In this document: piece after piece, positions 18,411 to 27,573 of the stretch
How the letters are laid out: the number at the start of each line of letters is the position of its first letter
Position numbering within the stretch: the stretch's first letter is position 1
Assembly (NCBI RefSeq): GCF_017874355.1
Contig: NZ_JAGGLI010000021.1
Location: 1-50,573 of the forward strand
Origin: Acetoanaerobium pronyense
GTDB taxonomy: Bacteria > Bacillota > Clostridia > Peptostreptococcales > Filifactoraceae
Direction of reading: 5' to 3'
Length of the DNA: 50,573 nt
The notes under the pieces: model-generated
What the model was told of the DNA's origin: nothing
Seen by the model: the letters and a program-made list of their open reading frames with translations, nothing else
The model's database searches: none
Program-made: the position numbers and the translations under genes

Positions 18411-18466
18411 TACTTTCTTCCTCCCTAATTAATGATGTAATTTTGTGAAATCTTATTGTTAGCAAT

Positions 18467-18508
18467 AAAAAAACGCCATCTGGTCAATTTATTTTCGACC
18501 AAATAGCG
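18467..18508 (-). terminator. Riboswitch-controlled terminator before kal
   Basis: On the minus strand CGCTATTTGGTC (18508-18497) pairs with GACCAGATGGCG (18485-18474), a 12-bp stem with two GT pairs, followed by seven Ts (18473-18467). Its upstream arm includes the six bases (18501-18506) that form the 3' strand of riboswitch helix P1, so the terminator and P1 cannot form together. Confidence 0.9.
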
Positions 18509-18669
18509 CTCCATAGTTTTTCTATGGCAGTGATAAGTGCTGAACATTATCACCAAAAAACCAACCTAAGAACAGATAGATTTTTTTCGGCAACAAAGAC
18601 ATTCCTATAATGTATTGGATGTTCTTATCCTTTGCACCATTACAGTACCTTCTTGTTGCACCTCTATTT
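18501..18669 (-). ncRNA. Lysine riboswitch (L box) controlling the kam operon
   Basis: Read on the minus strand, the element begins AAATAGAGGTGC, contains TTTGTTGCCGAAA and ends CTATGGAGCGCTATTT. These are the landmark segments of the lysine aptamer (the GAGGTGC entry, GCCGAA junction and GGAG-GCTAT exit). Visible helices: P1 AAATAG/CTATTT (18664-18669 with 18501-18506), P2 GCAAC/GTTGC, a 7-bp GTGATAA/TTATCAC hairpin (18530-18553) and CCATAG/CTATGG (18511-18527). P1 formation, which ligand stabilises, removes the upstream arm of the terminator at 18467-18508. The predicted result is expression in the presence of lysine, fitting a catabolic operon. Confidence 0.9.
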
Positions 18670-18697
18670 TGCTAATATTTTGTTATATTTTTAATTA

Positions 18698-18727
18698 ATT
18701 ATATTCCTTTGAAAAGTAATTTGTCAA
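18698..18727 (-). promoter_or_regulatory. Promoter of the kam operon
   Basis: Consensus TTGACA (18722-18727) and TATAAT (18698-18703) with an 18-base spacer. Transcription would start near 18690, about 20 bases before the riboswitch P1 helix. Confidence 0.88.
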
Positions 18728-18761
18728 CCATGTATTATAAATAAATATTTATAATACATAT

Positions 18762-19154
18762 TTATGCATTATTTCTATAATCCAGTTCGCCTCGTTCTAT
18801 GGCTTTTATAAATATTTCCGCAGATGCTAGATTTGTTGCAAGGGGAATCTGGTGTACATCACAAAGTCTCAAAAGGGCCTGTACATCAGGCTCATGGGGC
18901 TGAGATGTAAGGGGATCCCTTAAAAAGATTACAAGATCCATTTTTTCTTCAGCTATTTTAGCTCCAATCTGCTGATCTCCACCAAGAGGACCTGAAAGGA
19001 ATTTGAAAACTGGAATTTTAGTGTTCTCCTCCACCAGCTTTCCTGTTGTTCCTGTAGCAAAAATCTGATGTTTGCTTAAAATATGTTTGTAAGCAATTAC
19101 AAAATTTACAAGCATTTCCTTTTTCTTATCATGTGCGATTAAAGCTATATTCAT
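18762..19154 (-). CDS. mgsA: Methylglyoxal synthase
   Basis: 130 residues. It converts dihydroxyacetone phosphate to methylglyoxal and phosphate, a bypass of lower glycolysis that relieves sugar-phosphate build-up. Family motifs: ALIAHDKKK at the N-terminus, the phosphate-binding ATGTTG, the [12 protein letters not shown] catalytic loop and [12 protein letters not shown]. It ends the min gene series, 22 bases after minE, with GGAGGAAT before the ATG. It is probably the last gene of the transcript, ending ahead of the kam promoter. Confidence 0.97.
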   Translation of the reverse strand: MNIALIAHDKKKEMLVNFVIAYKHILSKHQIFATGTTGKLVEENTKIPVFKFLSGPLGGDQQIGAKIAEEKMDLVIFLRDPLTSQPHEPDVQALLRLCDVHQIPLATNLASAEIFIKAIERGELDYRNNA

Positions 19155-19176
19155 ATAATTCCTCCAAATAATTGCA

Positions 19177-19449
19177 TTATTTCATTCTTTTTATTGGAAT
19201 ATTGGCTACAAGGGCAGGTACAAATTCGCCTCCATCTTGGCTTTTAGTTTTAATCATTTTTACATCTATATTTTCTTCGTCAACTTCCATATAATTATCT
19301 ATCACTTTTAAAATATCTACTCTCAGACTTTCAAGAACTGATGGAGAGTAGTTGCCTTTATCATGTATAAGAACCAGCTTCAAACGTTCTTTAGCTACAT
19401 TTTTACTGGCTTTTTTATCATTAGAAAAAAACTTAAATATATCCAGCAT
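19177..19449 (-). CDS. minE: Cell division topological specificity factor MinE
   Basis: 90 residues. It displaces MinCD from midcell and drives MinD ATPase cycling. The N-terminal anti-MinCD part contains [16 protein letters not shown]; the C-terminal dimerisation domain ends [15 protein letters not shown]. It lies 17 bases after minD, completing minC-minD-minE in the usual order. Confidence 0.96.
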   Translation of the reverse strand: MLDIFKFFSNDKKASKNVAKERLKLVLIHDKGNYSPSVLESLRVDILKVIDNYMEVDEENIDVKMIKTKSQDGGEFVPALVANIPIKRMK

Positions 19450-19466
19450 AAAAATCCCTCCATAAA

Positions 19467-20261
19467 TTATTTTAGTCCAAAAATATTTTTTAATTTACCT
19501 AAAAATGTCACTTGGGTATTGAGCTCTAAAAACCCTACCTCTTCCCCCTGAATTCTTTTAGCAATATTTATATAGGCTTGGGCAGCAAGAGATTTTGAAT
19601 TTTCTACTACTGGTTCTCCTTTGTTAGTTGATATTACTATATTCTCATCATCTGGTACTACACCTATAAGATCAATAGCTAATATATCTATTATATCATC
19701 TATATTCATCATATCTCCACGCTGTACCATATCAATTTTAAGTCTATTTATTATTAGTCTCGGGTTATAAATCTCACTTGCCTCTAAAAGACCTATAATT
19801 CTGTCAGCATCTCTTACTGCTGATACTTCAGGAGTTGTAACAACAATAGCTTCATCTGCACCTGCTATAGCATTTTTGAATCCATTTTCAATACCAGCAG
19901 GGCAATCAATTATTATGTAATCAAAATCCGTTTTTAGACTTGCACAAAGTTCCTTCATTTGCTCTGGAGTTATGGCATCTTTATCTCTAGTTTGAGCCGC
20001 TGGTATCAGATAAAGATTTTCATATCTTTTATCTTTTATCATAGCCTGCCTAGCTTTACATCTTCCTTCGATTATATCCACAACGTCATAAACTATTCTA
20101 TTTTCAAGACCCATCACAACGTCTAGGTTTCTAAGACCGATATCGGCATCAATAACCACTACTTTTTTTCCATCTAGACTAAGAGCTGTTCCTATATTGG
20201 CTGTTGAAGTGGTTTTACCTACTCCACCTTTACCTGATGTTATAACAATAACTTTGGACAT
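19467..20261 (-). CDS. minD: Septum site-determining ATPase MinD
   Basis: 264 residues. The deviant Walker A KGGVGKTT is at residues about 10-17, followed by DADIGLRNLD, DYIIIDCPAG (Walker B) and the C-terminal amphipathic membrane-targeting helix LGKLKNIFGLK. It recruits MinC to the polar membrane. GGAGG precedes the ATG and it follows minC by 24 bases. Confidence 0.98.
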   Translation of the reverse strand: MSKVIVITSGKGGVGKTTSTANIGTALSLDGKKVVVIDADIGLRNLDVVMGLENRIVYDVVDIIEGRCKARQAMIKDKRYENLYLIPAAQTRDKDAITPEQMKELCASLKTDFDYIIIDCPAGIENGFKNAIAGADEAIVVTTPEVSAVRDADRIIGLLEASEIYNPRLIINRLKIDMVQRGDMMNIDDIIDILAIDLIGVVPDDENIVISTNKGEPVVENSKSLAAQAYINIAKRIQGEEVGFLELNTQVTFLGKLKNIFGLK

Positions 20262-20285
20262 TAATTTGCCTCCTTAAATCTTTTT

Positions 20286-20954
20286 CTATTCCATTATTTT
20301 CACTCTAGTTTGGTACGACTCTATCACTATTATGTTTTCACTGATAAAAGCAATTTGTGGCTCTGTCTTTAGACTGGTTTCTTCCTCAGGAGGAATTGCT
20401 ATAAAATCTGATATTCTAAGCTGAATTGGGCTTAGCTTGTTTGCAGCCACAAAGGCATTGTTGTCTCCTTTTGCTCCTGCATGAGCAATTCCTCTTAATG
20501 CACCCATTACAACTATATTTCCAGTAGCTATAAGCTGAGCTCCTGGATTAACATCTCCAAGGACCACAATATTGCCTTCGTAATCAATAAAACTCCCAGA
20601 TCTAATTGTAGTTTTTACAAATTTTGTAGGAAGGTCTTCTGACATAGATTCTTCTTTTTCATCTTTAGCTACTGTCTCTTCCTTTTGAGTATAACTTACC
20701 TTTTTATGAGTAATATCCACAAATTCTATAGCACATTTTTCTTTAAGATGATTTATTATTTCCTCAGTGGTTTTTTTATCTAAATTGTCAGAATTAATCC
20801 CTATAAATTTTGCTCCTTTAAAAAATTCTATATTTGAGTTTAACTTATTTATTAGTTCTGACTTAACTGCATTAATATCAAAATCGCCTTTTATATTAAT
20901 CAAAAAACCATTTTTTGTGCCTTTAAATTCGATACTTTCATGTAAATTTCCCAT
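20286..20954 (-). CDS. minC: Septum formation inhibitor MinC
   Basis: 222 residues. The N-terminal FtsZ-inhibiting domain is divergent; the C-terminal beta-helix (about 110-215) is clear, with IRSGSFIDYEGNIVVLGDVNPGAQLIATGNIVV-type repeats (split: GDVNPGA, GNIVVMGALRG, AHAG). It blocks Z-ring assembly away from midcell together with MinD. GGAGG lies before the ATG. It follows the PBP2 gene by about 65 bases. Confidence 0.95.
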   Translation of the reverse strand: MGNLHESIEFKGTKNGFLINIKGDFDINAVKSELINKLNSNIEFFKGAKFIGINSDNLDKKTTEEIINHLKEKCAIEFVDITHKKVSYTQKEETVAKDEKEESMSEDLPTKFVKTTIRSGSFIDYEGNIVVLGDVNPGAQLIATGNIVVMGALRGIAHAGAKGDNNAFVAANKLSPIQLRISDFIAIPPEEETSLKTEPQIAFISENIIVIESYQTRVKIME

Positions 20955-21021
20955 ATACAGACCTCCAGATTAACTTATATATATTAATTCGTGACTTTTT
21001 CGTAATATCCTTCAAAAGTCT

Positions 21022-23808
21022 CTAAAAATCTGATGTTGAATCCGGATCTTCTTCTAGTAGTTCTTCTTCCTCATTAAGCCCAAAATACTGGGCCATTATA
21101 TCTCTAGCAACAGGACCTGCATAGCCTCCACTACCTCCTTGGAAAATAAGAGAAACAACTGCGATTTCTGGATTATCGTGAGGGGCATATGAAACAAACC
21201 AAGCAAAGTTATCGTAAGTCTCTTTAAATCTATTTATCTGAGTATCTGTTAAAGATGGGTTTAAATCTTTAATAGCTCTTCTTATATATCGATGCTTTGG
21301 AAGATTTTCATTAGACTCTTTTTCTAATTCCTCTGCACGCTCAAGTACTCTAGCTTGATTTAAATTGAAATCTCTAAGGTGTCTAAGTAAATATGCCTCC
21401 TCATCAGCCTCAGGGATAGTACCTGTTTTTTGAGCTGTTCCAGTCTTTGAAGCTACTTTGATTGGAAACTTTTCAAAAAGCTGTTTTGCTGTTCCCTCAT
21501 CAGATACGTCAATCATACCTCTTCTTAAATATTCTAGATTACCATAATTATTTAGTGGAATTCTTTCAGATTCTCTTGGGATTTCGTTTATTTGCTTTTT
21601 ATCATATGATTCTATTTTATCCACGACTGTAACTTTATTAAGATATCCATCATTTGCTATAGCAGAAATATAATTAGCCATTTGTATAGGAGTATAGGCA
21701 TGCGCTCCCTGTCCTATGGCTAGGTTGAAGGTATCTCCTTGATTCCAGTTTCCTTGAGTGTAATAACTATATTTCACATGATCAGTAATTTCTTCAACCA
21801 ATTCTTTTTTTACATTTAGGTCAGTCATTCTTCTCATAAGCTCACTTCTTGAAGGATTTTCCTGAGTCCATCCTACTATTTCATTTATTCTATCTTCATA
21901 GGTTTGAGAATTTTGGGTTATATCTGTAAAGTGATTAGCCATTCTATTGTAGATATCAAAATATAAAGATCTTCTTGTTTCAATAAGTTTTTGATCTGGA
22001 TTTGGAACCCTTCCAGAAATCTCTTCAATCTGAACACCTGTAAGGTTGTCTAGCCCAAAGAGCTTTGACATCTCAAGAATATCCTGTGAACCCATCTTAA
22101 CAGGAAGTGGTTTGTCCTTTGAATAATCATATCCTACACTTATAGAATAAAAATAATAGTTACAAGAATCCCTAAGTGCTCCTATCAGATCTTCTTCTCC
22201 ATGCTTTTGCCTATAGACATTCCATAGCCAGCATCCAAAGGTTCTTCCTCCAAGTTCTATATATCCTTCATCTTTAATTTTATAATTTGGATCTAAACCA
22301 TTTTCAATAGCTGCAAGTCCAGTAATCATTTTAAAGGTAGATCCTGGCTGTACTGCAGTCATAGTAGCGATATTATAAAGAGGCTTTGGCGCTAGAGGAT
22401 CATTCATATTGGCTGGCATTAAATTCGCCATATCCTCAATAGATATACCTGTTGCAAATAAATTTGGATCATAATCCGGATAACTTGCCATTGCAAGTAT
22501 CTCTCCAGTTCTTACATCCATAGCAACTACAGCTCCTGAAGTTGCCTTGTTGTATACTCTTCTGTTGTTTCTAAGCCTCATATTGCCCCATTGACTTTCG
22601 TAAATTCCTCCAACTTGAATTGTTTCAAGGGTCTTTTTCAGGGATTCTTCAGCAACCTTTTGAAGCTTTGAATCTATAGTAAGGTAAACAGTATCCCCAG
22701 CACTTGGTTGAGTCGTTTCAATATTTTCGATTAGTCTTCCGAAAGCATCTACCTGTACTCTTCTATATCCGTTTTCTCCCCTTAGTACATCCTCAAAATG
22801 TTTTTCAATCCCAGTCTTTCCTATCATATCCGATCTATTGTAACCTAAACCTGTAACATATTTTTCAATTTCATCCTGGGAAGATATTCTTCCAATTTGT
22901 CCAAGGATATGAGATGCGAAAGCACCATTTGGATAATATCTAATAGGCTCTACATCTACAGAAACTCCTGGCAATTCTAAAGAAAGCTCTTCTATTTTGG
23001 AAACTGTGGTCTTTGAAATATCCATTGCCACAACAGCCGGTTCATATTGGAAATAACCTTTTGACCTTAGAAGGTCTTTGATTACCATTATATCTCTCGC
23101 CTTGTCATCACTGATATTTTCATCTATATTATGAAATGTTTTTAATCTTTTAAAAGCTTCTTCTGCAGTTATATCTTCCTGTCTAATCCTATATCTCAAA
23201 AGCCATTCCTGCTTTTTAATAAATTCAGTAAACTCCATCTTTGAAATTGATATAGGAGGATAGAAGCCTGCCTGATTTATTTTTCTTTGAATCTCTAAAT
23301 CTGAATCATCAGGATTAATTTTTATAATTCCTTGATCATTGAGATTTCTTGCTACGGTTCTAAAACTTTCTTCAGCATTTTTTGATAAATCTATATTATT
23401 TTGTATTTTCCAATCCCTTACTTTTTGCTCATAGGTAAAGGCATATCCATTTTCTGTAAACACTATAGGAAACTCATCTATGTATGTTTCTTGATTTTCT
23501 TTTAATATATTCATAAGTAAGCTGGCAGTTTCATTAACCCCTTCTTGATTGAGCTCATTTTGGGATATTGATACTGTAAAGCTAGGCTTGCTTCCTGCTA
23601 ATAGTACTCCATTTCTATCTCTAATCTCACCTCTAGGAGCTTGAGTTTCAATATTTCTATATACTTTGTTTTCTGCTATTAAATAATAATCTTCTCCTTT
23701 AATAGCTGTCATATATACGATTCTCGCAAATAATAATATAAATAAAAAACATATAGCGGTATAAACTATTTTAAATCTATTTTCTGTATTATTAGACATA
23801 TTCACCAT
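21022..23808 (-). CDS. mrdA: Penicillin-binding protein 2 (elongation transpeptidase), long form
   Basis: 928 residues, longer than the 600-750 usual for the family. One N-terminal membrane segment (about 12-32), then the PBP dimer domain (APRGEIRDRNG at about 55) and a transpeptidase domain with all three active-site motifs: STFK, SCN and KTG. Extra sequence of roughly 100 residues lies between SCN and KTG (the NRMANHFTDITQNSQ to VKKELVEEIT region), another block around 125-245 lengthens the dimer region, and more lies after KTG (HLRDFNLNQARVLERAEELEK). It acts with MreC/MreD in side-wall peptidoglycan synthesis. Its start overlaps the mreD stop as TGATG; an ATG three codons later is also possible. 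Confidence 0.93.
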   Translation of the reverse strand: MVNMSNNTENRFKIVYTAICFLFILLFARIVYMTAIKGEDYYLIAENKVYRNIETQAPRGEIRDRNGVLLAGSKPSFTVSISQNELNQEGVNETASLLMNILKENQETYIDEFPIVFTENGYAFTYEQKVRDWKIQNNIDLSKNAEESFRTVARNLNDQGIIKINPDDSDLEIQRKINQAGFYPPISISKMEFTEFIKKQEWLLRYRIRQEDITAEEAFKRLKTFHNIDENISDDKARDIMVIKDLLRSKGYFQYEPAVVAMDISKTTVSKIEELSLELPGVSVDVEPIRYYPNGAFASHILGQIGRISSQDEIEKYVTGLGYNRSDMIGKTGIEKHFEDVLRGENGYRRVQVDAFGRLIENIETTQPSAGDTVYLTIDSKLQKVAEESLKKTLETIQVGGIYESQWGNMRLRNNRRVYNKATSGAVVAMDVRTGEILAMASYPDYDPNLFATGISIEDMANLMPANMNDPLAPKPLYNIATMTAVQPGSTFKMITGLAAIENGLDPNYKIKDEGYIELGGRTFGCWLWNVYRQKHGEEDLIGALRDSCNYYFYSISVGYDYSKDKPLPVKMGSQDILEMSKLFGLDNLTGVQIEEISGRVPNPDQKLIETRRSLYFDIYNRMANHFTDITQNSQTYEDRINEIVGWTQENPSRSELMRRMTDLNVKKELVEEITDHVKYSYYTQGNWNQGDTFNLAIGQGAHAYTPIQMANYISAIANDGYLNKVTVVDKIESYDKKQINEIPRESERIPLNNYGNLEYLRRGMIDVSDEGTAKQLFEKFPIKVASKTGTAQKTGTIPEADEEAYLLRHLRDFNLNQARVLERAEELEKESNENLPKHRYIRRAIKDLNPSLTDTQINRFKETYDNFAWFVSYAPHDNPEIAVVSLIFQGGSGGYAGPVARDIMAQYFGLNEEEELLEEDPDSTSDF

Positions 23809-24296
23809 CAGCTTTCAATCTTATTGACAATATATTTTATAGGATAGTAGGCGATTATTCCTAAAAATATATTCATAACCATTATTTCTATTATCCGCAT
23901 TCCATTTTGATACAAATTCAAGCTATTAAAATTAACATTGCTAATTAAAGTCATAACAAAGCTATCAATCATCACTGCAAGAATTAATAAAATAATGGGA
24001 GCAAAAACTCTATCTTTAAAGATTTTATCCTTAAATGTTCCATATAAAAGACCCAGCAGAAAAAAAAGTAGACCGTTTAGTCCAAAAAATCTACCTACGG
24101 AGACATCTAATACAAGCCCTAATATAAGACCAATAATAGATGATCTCTCACTACCTATAAATATAGAAAGATAGACTATATATATGATTATAATATTGGC
24201 CTTATAATTAAAAATAAGGGGTTCTCTAAAATTCAAAACAGCACTTGATAAAGAAACCAAAAAAAGACCAATTACTAAATATAAAATATTTTTCAT
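23808..24296 (-). CDS. mreD: Rod shape-determining protein MreD
   Basis: 162 residues, nearly all membrane, with five or so hydrophobic segments and the family stretch FGLNGLLFFLLGLLYG. MreD is the integral membrane partner linking MreC and PBP2 in the elongasome. It lies between mreC and the PBP2 gene with TGATG coupling to the latter. GAGGTG precedes the ATG. Confidence 0.92.
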   Translation of the reverse strand: MKNILYLVIGLFLVSLSSAVLNFREPLIFNYKANIIIIYIVYLSIFIGSERSSIIGLILGLVLDVSVGRFFGLNGLLFFLLGLLYGTFKDKIFKDRVFAPIILLILAVMIDSFVMTLISNVNFNSLNLYQNGMRIIEIMVMNIFLGIIAYYPIKYIVNKIES

Positions 24297-24307
24297 TTTT
24301 CACCTCT

Positions 24308-25174
24308 TTAATTGATTTCCCTAGGATTTAATATAAGTAATTTGCTTAAATTTCTAAAATTGACATAAGGTCTTATCTTTACGTATTTTAAGAGGTTGTT
24401 TGGATCTTCTATTACTTCATATATTTCCCCTATCTGGATTCCTCTTGGATACATCCCCAGCCCAGATGTGATTATTACATCGCCTGGTACAACATCATAG
24501 TTTATATCAAACATATAACCCTTAATAAAACCCTCAAAATCAGTTTCAGAATCTATGTTTATATTCTGACTTGCAATTCCTGTATACTCATTATTTCTTA
24601 GGACTTCAAAGCTTACAGAAGATTTATTATCAAGGATTGATATAGCTTTGGAATAGTTGGCTGATACTTCATATATCCTGCCAACTAGGCCTTTTCCTGC
24701 AAGCACAATACTATCTTTTTTCACCCCATCATTTTCTCCTGCAGAAAGGGTAAATGTAGTGTAATAATTTCCATCATTTTTTGCAACTATTGATGTGGTA
24801 ATATAATTTTGCTCGTATTCATCTTCTATAAAATTTAGAGCTCCTTTAAGCTCTCTAAGTTCTATCACATCTCTTTGAACTATAAAATCATGAATTTGCT
24901 TATCTCTTAATTCTGCAACTTGATTTTCTAGTTCCTGTATTTTTATATCTTTTTGTCCATTTGGAAAAAAACTAGAAATCAAATTTGAAAATCCACCTCT
25001 TGCCTCACTAATCTGACCGTTTACTGGTGAAGTTGTTTCTAGTATTGCTTTGCTTGCTATATTATTGTTTCCATTTTTTATAGAGAAAAAAAGAGTTAAT
25101 ATTAAAATTCCCCCTGTTACAATAAAAAACAGGGTTTTCTTTTCCATTTTTCTTGGGTCTTTATAAAAGTTCAT
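24308..25174 (-). CDS. mreC: Rod shape-determining protein MreC
   Basis: 288 residues from the ATG at 25174 (MNFYKDPRKMEKK), which has AAGGTG at good spacing; the frame opens at GTG 25183. One membrane segment (about residues 12-30), a coiled coil (about 70-105) and the MreC beta-barrel domain with GLVGRIYEVS and VVPGDVIITSGLGMYPRGI are visible. MreC is the periplasm-facing scaffold of the elongasome. The usual upstream neighbour mreB is missing; radC is directly upstream. Confidence 0.94.
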   Translation of the reverse strand: MNFYKDPRKMEKKTLFFIVTGGILILTLFFSIKNGNNNIASKAILETTSPVNGQISEARGGFSNLISSFFPNGQKDIKIQELENQVAELRDKQIHDFIVQRDVIELRELKGALNFIEDEYEQNYITTSIVAKNDGNYYTTFTLSAGENDGVKKDSIVLAGKGLVGRIYEVSANYSKAISILDNKSSVSFEVLRNNEYTGIASQNINIDSETDFEGFIKGYMFDINYDVVPGDVIITSGLGMYPRGIQIGEIYEVIEDPNNLLKYVKIRPYVNFRNLSKLLILNPREIN

Positions 25175-25198
25175 GTTTTTCACCTTATATAGTTAAAT

Positions 25199-25885
25199 TT
25201 ATAGTCTTTCGTCTTCTTTAAAGCTGTAAAATTTATGGTTCCCGATAATTACATGATCCAAAACTTCAATTCCAATTATTTTCCCAGCTTCTACAAGTCT
25301 CCTTGTTATTGCTTTATCTTCACTACTTGGCTCTATGTCTCCAGAAGGATGATTATGTATTAGAATTATCTTATTGCTGCTTTTTTTTATAGCTTCAATA
25401 AATACCTCTCTAGGATGCACTATTGAAGCATTTAGAGACCCTTCTGAAATTATTTTGTCTGATATTATTTTATTTTTAGTATCTAAAAGTACGATTTTAA
25501 ATATTTCTTTTTTCAGATGCATCATTTCATCCATATATATATTTCCTACATCTTGGGGAGAGGATATTTTAAATCCCTCTTCTTTAGATGCTACAGCTAC
25601 TCTTTTTCCAAACTCTAGGGCGGCTATAATATTTGATGCCTTTGCAAGCCCTACTCCTTTTATAAGAGAAAGCTGCTCAACTGAAATATTGGATAAATAC
25701 TTTATCCCTCCAAAAGTCGTTATTATCTCATTTGCAAGGTCTATAGATGATTTTTTCTTGGTTCCAGTACCAAGGATTATAGCAAGAAGCTCAGCATTAG
25801 AAAGATATTTTTCTCCCTTTTTTAATAGTCTTTCTCTAGGTCTTTCATCTTCTGAAATATCTCTTATAAATATATTTTCCCCCAT
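25199..25885 (-). CDS. radC: RadC family JAB-domain protein
   Basis: 228 residues from the ATG at 25885 (MGENIFIRDISEDERPRERL), which follows AAGGAGG; the frame extends 9 codons further without a ribosome binding site. An N-terminal HhH-like region (GVGLAKASNIIAALE) is followed by a JAB/MPN metalloprotease-like domain with HNHPSGDIEPS...D. The historical DNA repair role is doubtful and the true activity is unknown. It sits between maf and mreC, as in many clostridia. Confidence 0.93.
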   Translation of the reverse strand: MGENIFIRDISEDERPRERLLKKGEKYLSNAELLAIILGTGTKKKSSIDLANEIITTFGGIKYLSNISVEQLSLIKGVGLAKASNIIAALEFGKRVAVASKEEGFKISSPQDVGNIYMDEMMHLKKEIFKIVLLDTKNKIISDKIISEGSLNASIVHPREVFIEAIKKSSNKIILIHNHPSGDIEPSSEDKAITRRLVEAGKIIGIEVLDHVIIGNHKFYSFKEDERL

Positions 25886-25912
25886 AGAAAATACCTCCTT
25901 GATATGAAGCAT

Positions 25913-26482
25913 CTAAAATACATCAAAATCAAAATGCGTCTTTAATACATCAGCTACTTTGCTTATGGGAAGTCCAACCACGTTAAAATAGTCTCCTGTA
26001 ATTTTTTCAACCAGTATGCTACCCATTCCTTGGATACCATAAGCACCAGCTTTGTCTAAAGGCTCTCCTGTATTTACATATTTACTTATCATTATATCAT
26101 CAAATTCTTTGAACATTACCTTTGTCTCAACATAATCCACATATTTTTTTGTGTCCGATAATATTGCAAATCCAGTAATTACGCTGTGACTTTTTCCAGA
26201 AAGAGACTTCAGCATAAAAACTGCCTCATCCTCACTTTTTGGTTTTAAAAGTATTCTTCCTTCAAGCTGAACTATAGTGTCTGCAGCAAGTACAATGCAG
26301 TCTTTGTTTTTGTTTTTAATATCTGCTCCTTTGATATAGGCATTATACATTGAGTTTATTTGAGGAGAAAAACTCTCATTTATGGATTCTTCAACGTTTG
26401 AAATTTCTACATCATATCTTAAATTAAATAGATTTAATATGTCCTTTCTTCTGGGAGATCCTGAACCTAAAATCAATTTCAA
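25913..26482 (-). CDS. maf: Maf-family nucleotide pyrophosphatase
   Basis: 189 residues. The family start KLILGSGSPRRKDIL is diagnostic, with AADTIVQLEG, the SLSGKSHSVITG motif and the C-terminal GAYGIQGMG. Maf proteins hydrolyse dTTP/UTP or modified nucleotides and affect septum formation. The frame opens at TTG 26506 but the TTG at 26482 has AAGGAGAG upstream and gives the standard N-terminus. It begins the maf-radC-mreCD-PBP2-min series. Confidence 0.92.
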   Translation of the reverse strand: MKLILGSGSPRRKDILNLFNLRYDVEISNVEESINESFSPQINSMYNAYIKGADIKNKNKDCIVLAADTIVQLEGRILLKPKSEDEAVFMLKSLSGKSHSVITGFAILSDTKKYVDYVETKVMFKEFDDIMISKYVNTGEPLDKAGAYGIQGMGSILVEKITGDYFNVVGLPISKVADVLKTHFDFDVF

Positions 26483-26535
26483 ACCTATCTCTCCTTCCAG
26501 TGTCAACTTTGCATTTTAAGTTTATCATTACAACC

Positions 26536-26575
26536 AAAAAAAAACAATAAGACTAAGAAAAGCCTTATTGTTTTT
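26536..26575 (-). terminator. Terminator after rnfB
   Basis: AAAACAATAAG (26541-26551) pairs with CTTATTGTTTT (26564-26574), an 11-bp stem; on the minus strand it continues into nine Ts. It closes the rnf operon just before maf. Confidence 0.88.
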
Positions 26576-26579
26576 AAGC

Positions 26580-27557
26580 TTAAATCATTTTAATTGCATC
26601 TTTTGGGCATTTTTTGTAACATACGCTACAACCAATGCATTTTTCTTTATCCACTTTATGGATTGCTTTAAGCTCTCCTTCTATTGCATCTACAGGACAG
26701 TTTTTAGCGCAAATAGTACAACCTATACACTTTTCATCTATTACCTCAGCTTTTTTTCTAAGAGATAAATCTCCCCTTATAGCCTTAGTAGGGCATTTTT
26801 CTACACATATCATACACTGGGTACATTTAGAGTAGTCTATTTTTGCAAGATTATTTTCAAAACCTATCGCTTCAAAAGGACAAGCCTTAACACAAATTTG
26901 ACACCCTATACAGCCAGTTGAGCATTTGTCTTTAACTTCTTTTCCCTTATCATTGCTATTACAATCAATAGATACTTCTTGAGAATAAGGTATCCATTCT
27001 ATGACATTTTTCGGACAGGCTTCAAGACATTTCCCACAGGCTACACACTTCTCCTTATCCACATGAGCTATCCCATCTTCAAGGACATGAATAGCATCAA
27101 ATGGACATACTTTTTCGCATGTACCAAATCCTATACAGCCATATGTGCAAGATTTCGGACCATTAGACACCATAGTGGCCGCCTTACAGTCTAATATTCC
27201 GCTATACATTGATTTATCTTTTGCGTTTTTATTTGTTCCATTACATATTACATTTGCGATTTTTCTTTCTCCCGCACCTGCATTTACTCCCATTATATTT
27301 GCTATTGTTTCAGCAAGCTCTGGGCCTCCAACTGGACATGCATTCGCTGGCGCTTCTCCCTTTGCTATAGCAGCTGCTAGTCCTCCACATCCTGGAAAAC
27401 CACATCCTCCGCAGTTTGCCCCAGGCAGACTTTCAAGAATAGCCTCTTCCTTTGGATCGATTTCAACTGCAAATTTCTTAGATGCATATGCAAGACCTGC
27501 TCCAAAGATTAAACCCATAGCGGAGAGACTTGCAACAGAATTAATTATTGAGCTCAT
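26580..27557 (-). CDS. rnfB: Rnf complex subunit RnfB, multi-cluster ferredoxin form
   Basis: 325 residues. One N-terminal membrane helix, then the RnfB-type cluster motif with Cys49, Cys52, Cys57 and Cys74 ([11 protein letters not shown]...C). The rest carries six ferredoxin-like CxxCxxCxxxCP-type motifs (for example [48 protein letters not shown]). RnfB is the entry point for electrons from reduced ferredoxin. The C-terminal extension with many clusters resembles the clostridial and acetogen type rather than the shorter proteobacterial one. It is the last gene of rnfCDGEAB. Confidence 0.96.
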   Translation of the reverse strand: MSSIINSVASLSAMGLIFGAGLAYASKKFAVEIDPKEEAILESLPGANCGGCGFPGCGGLAAAIAKGEAPANACPVGGPELAETIANIMGVNAGAGERKIANVICNGTNKNAKDKSMYSGILDCKAATMVSNGPKSCTYGCIGFGTCEKVCPFDAIHVLEDGIAHVDKEKCVACGKCLEACPKNVIEWIPYSQEVSIDCNSNDKGKEVKDKCSTGCIGCQICVKACPFEAIGFENNLAKIDYSKCTQCMICVEKCPTKAIRGDLSLRKKAEVIDEKCIGCTICAKNCPVDAIEGELKAIHKVDKEKCIGCSVCYKKCPKDAIKMI

Positions 27558-27573
27558 AAAATCCCTCCTAATT

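Noticed and set aside
25374-25907. 177-codon plus-strand frame opposite radC
   Set aside because: Lies entirely on the complement of a well-supported gene and has no promoter or ribosome binding site.
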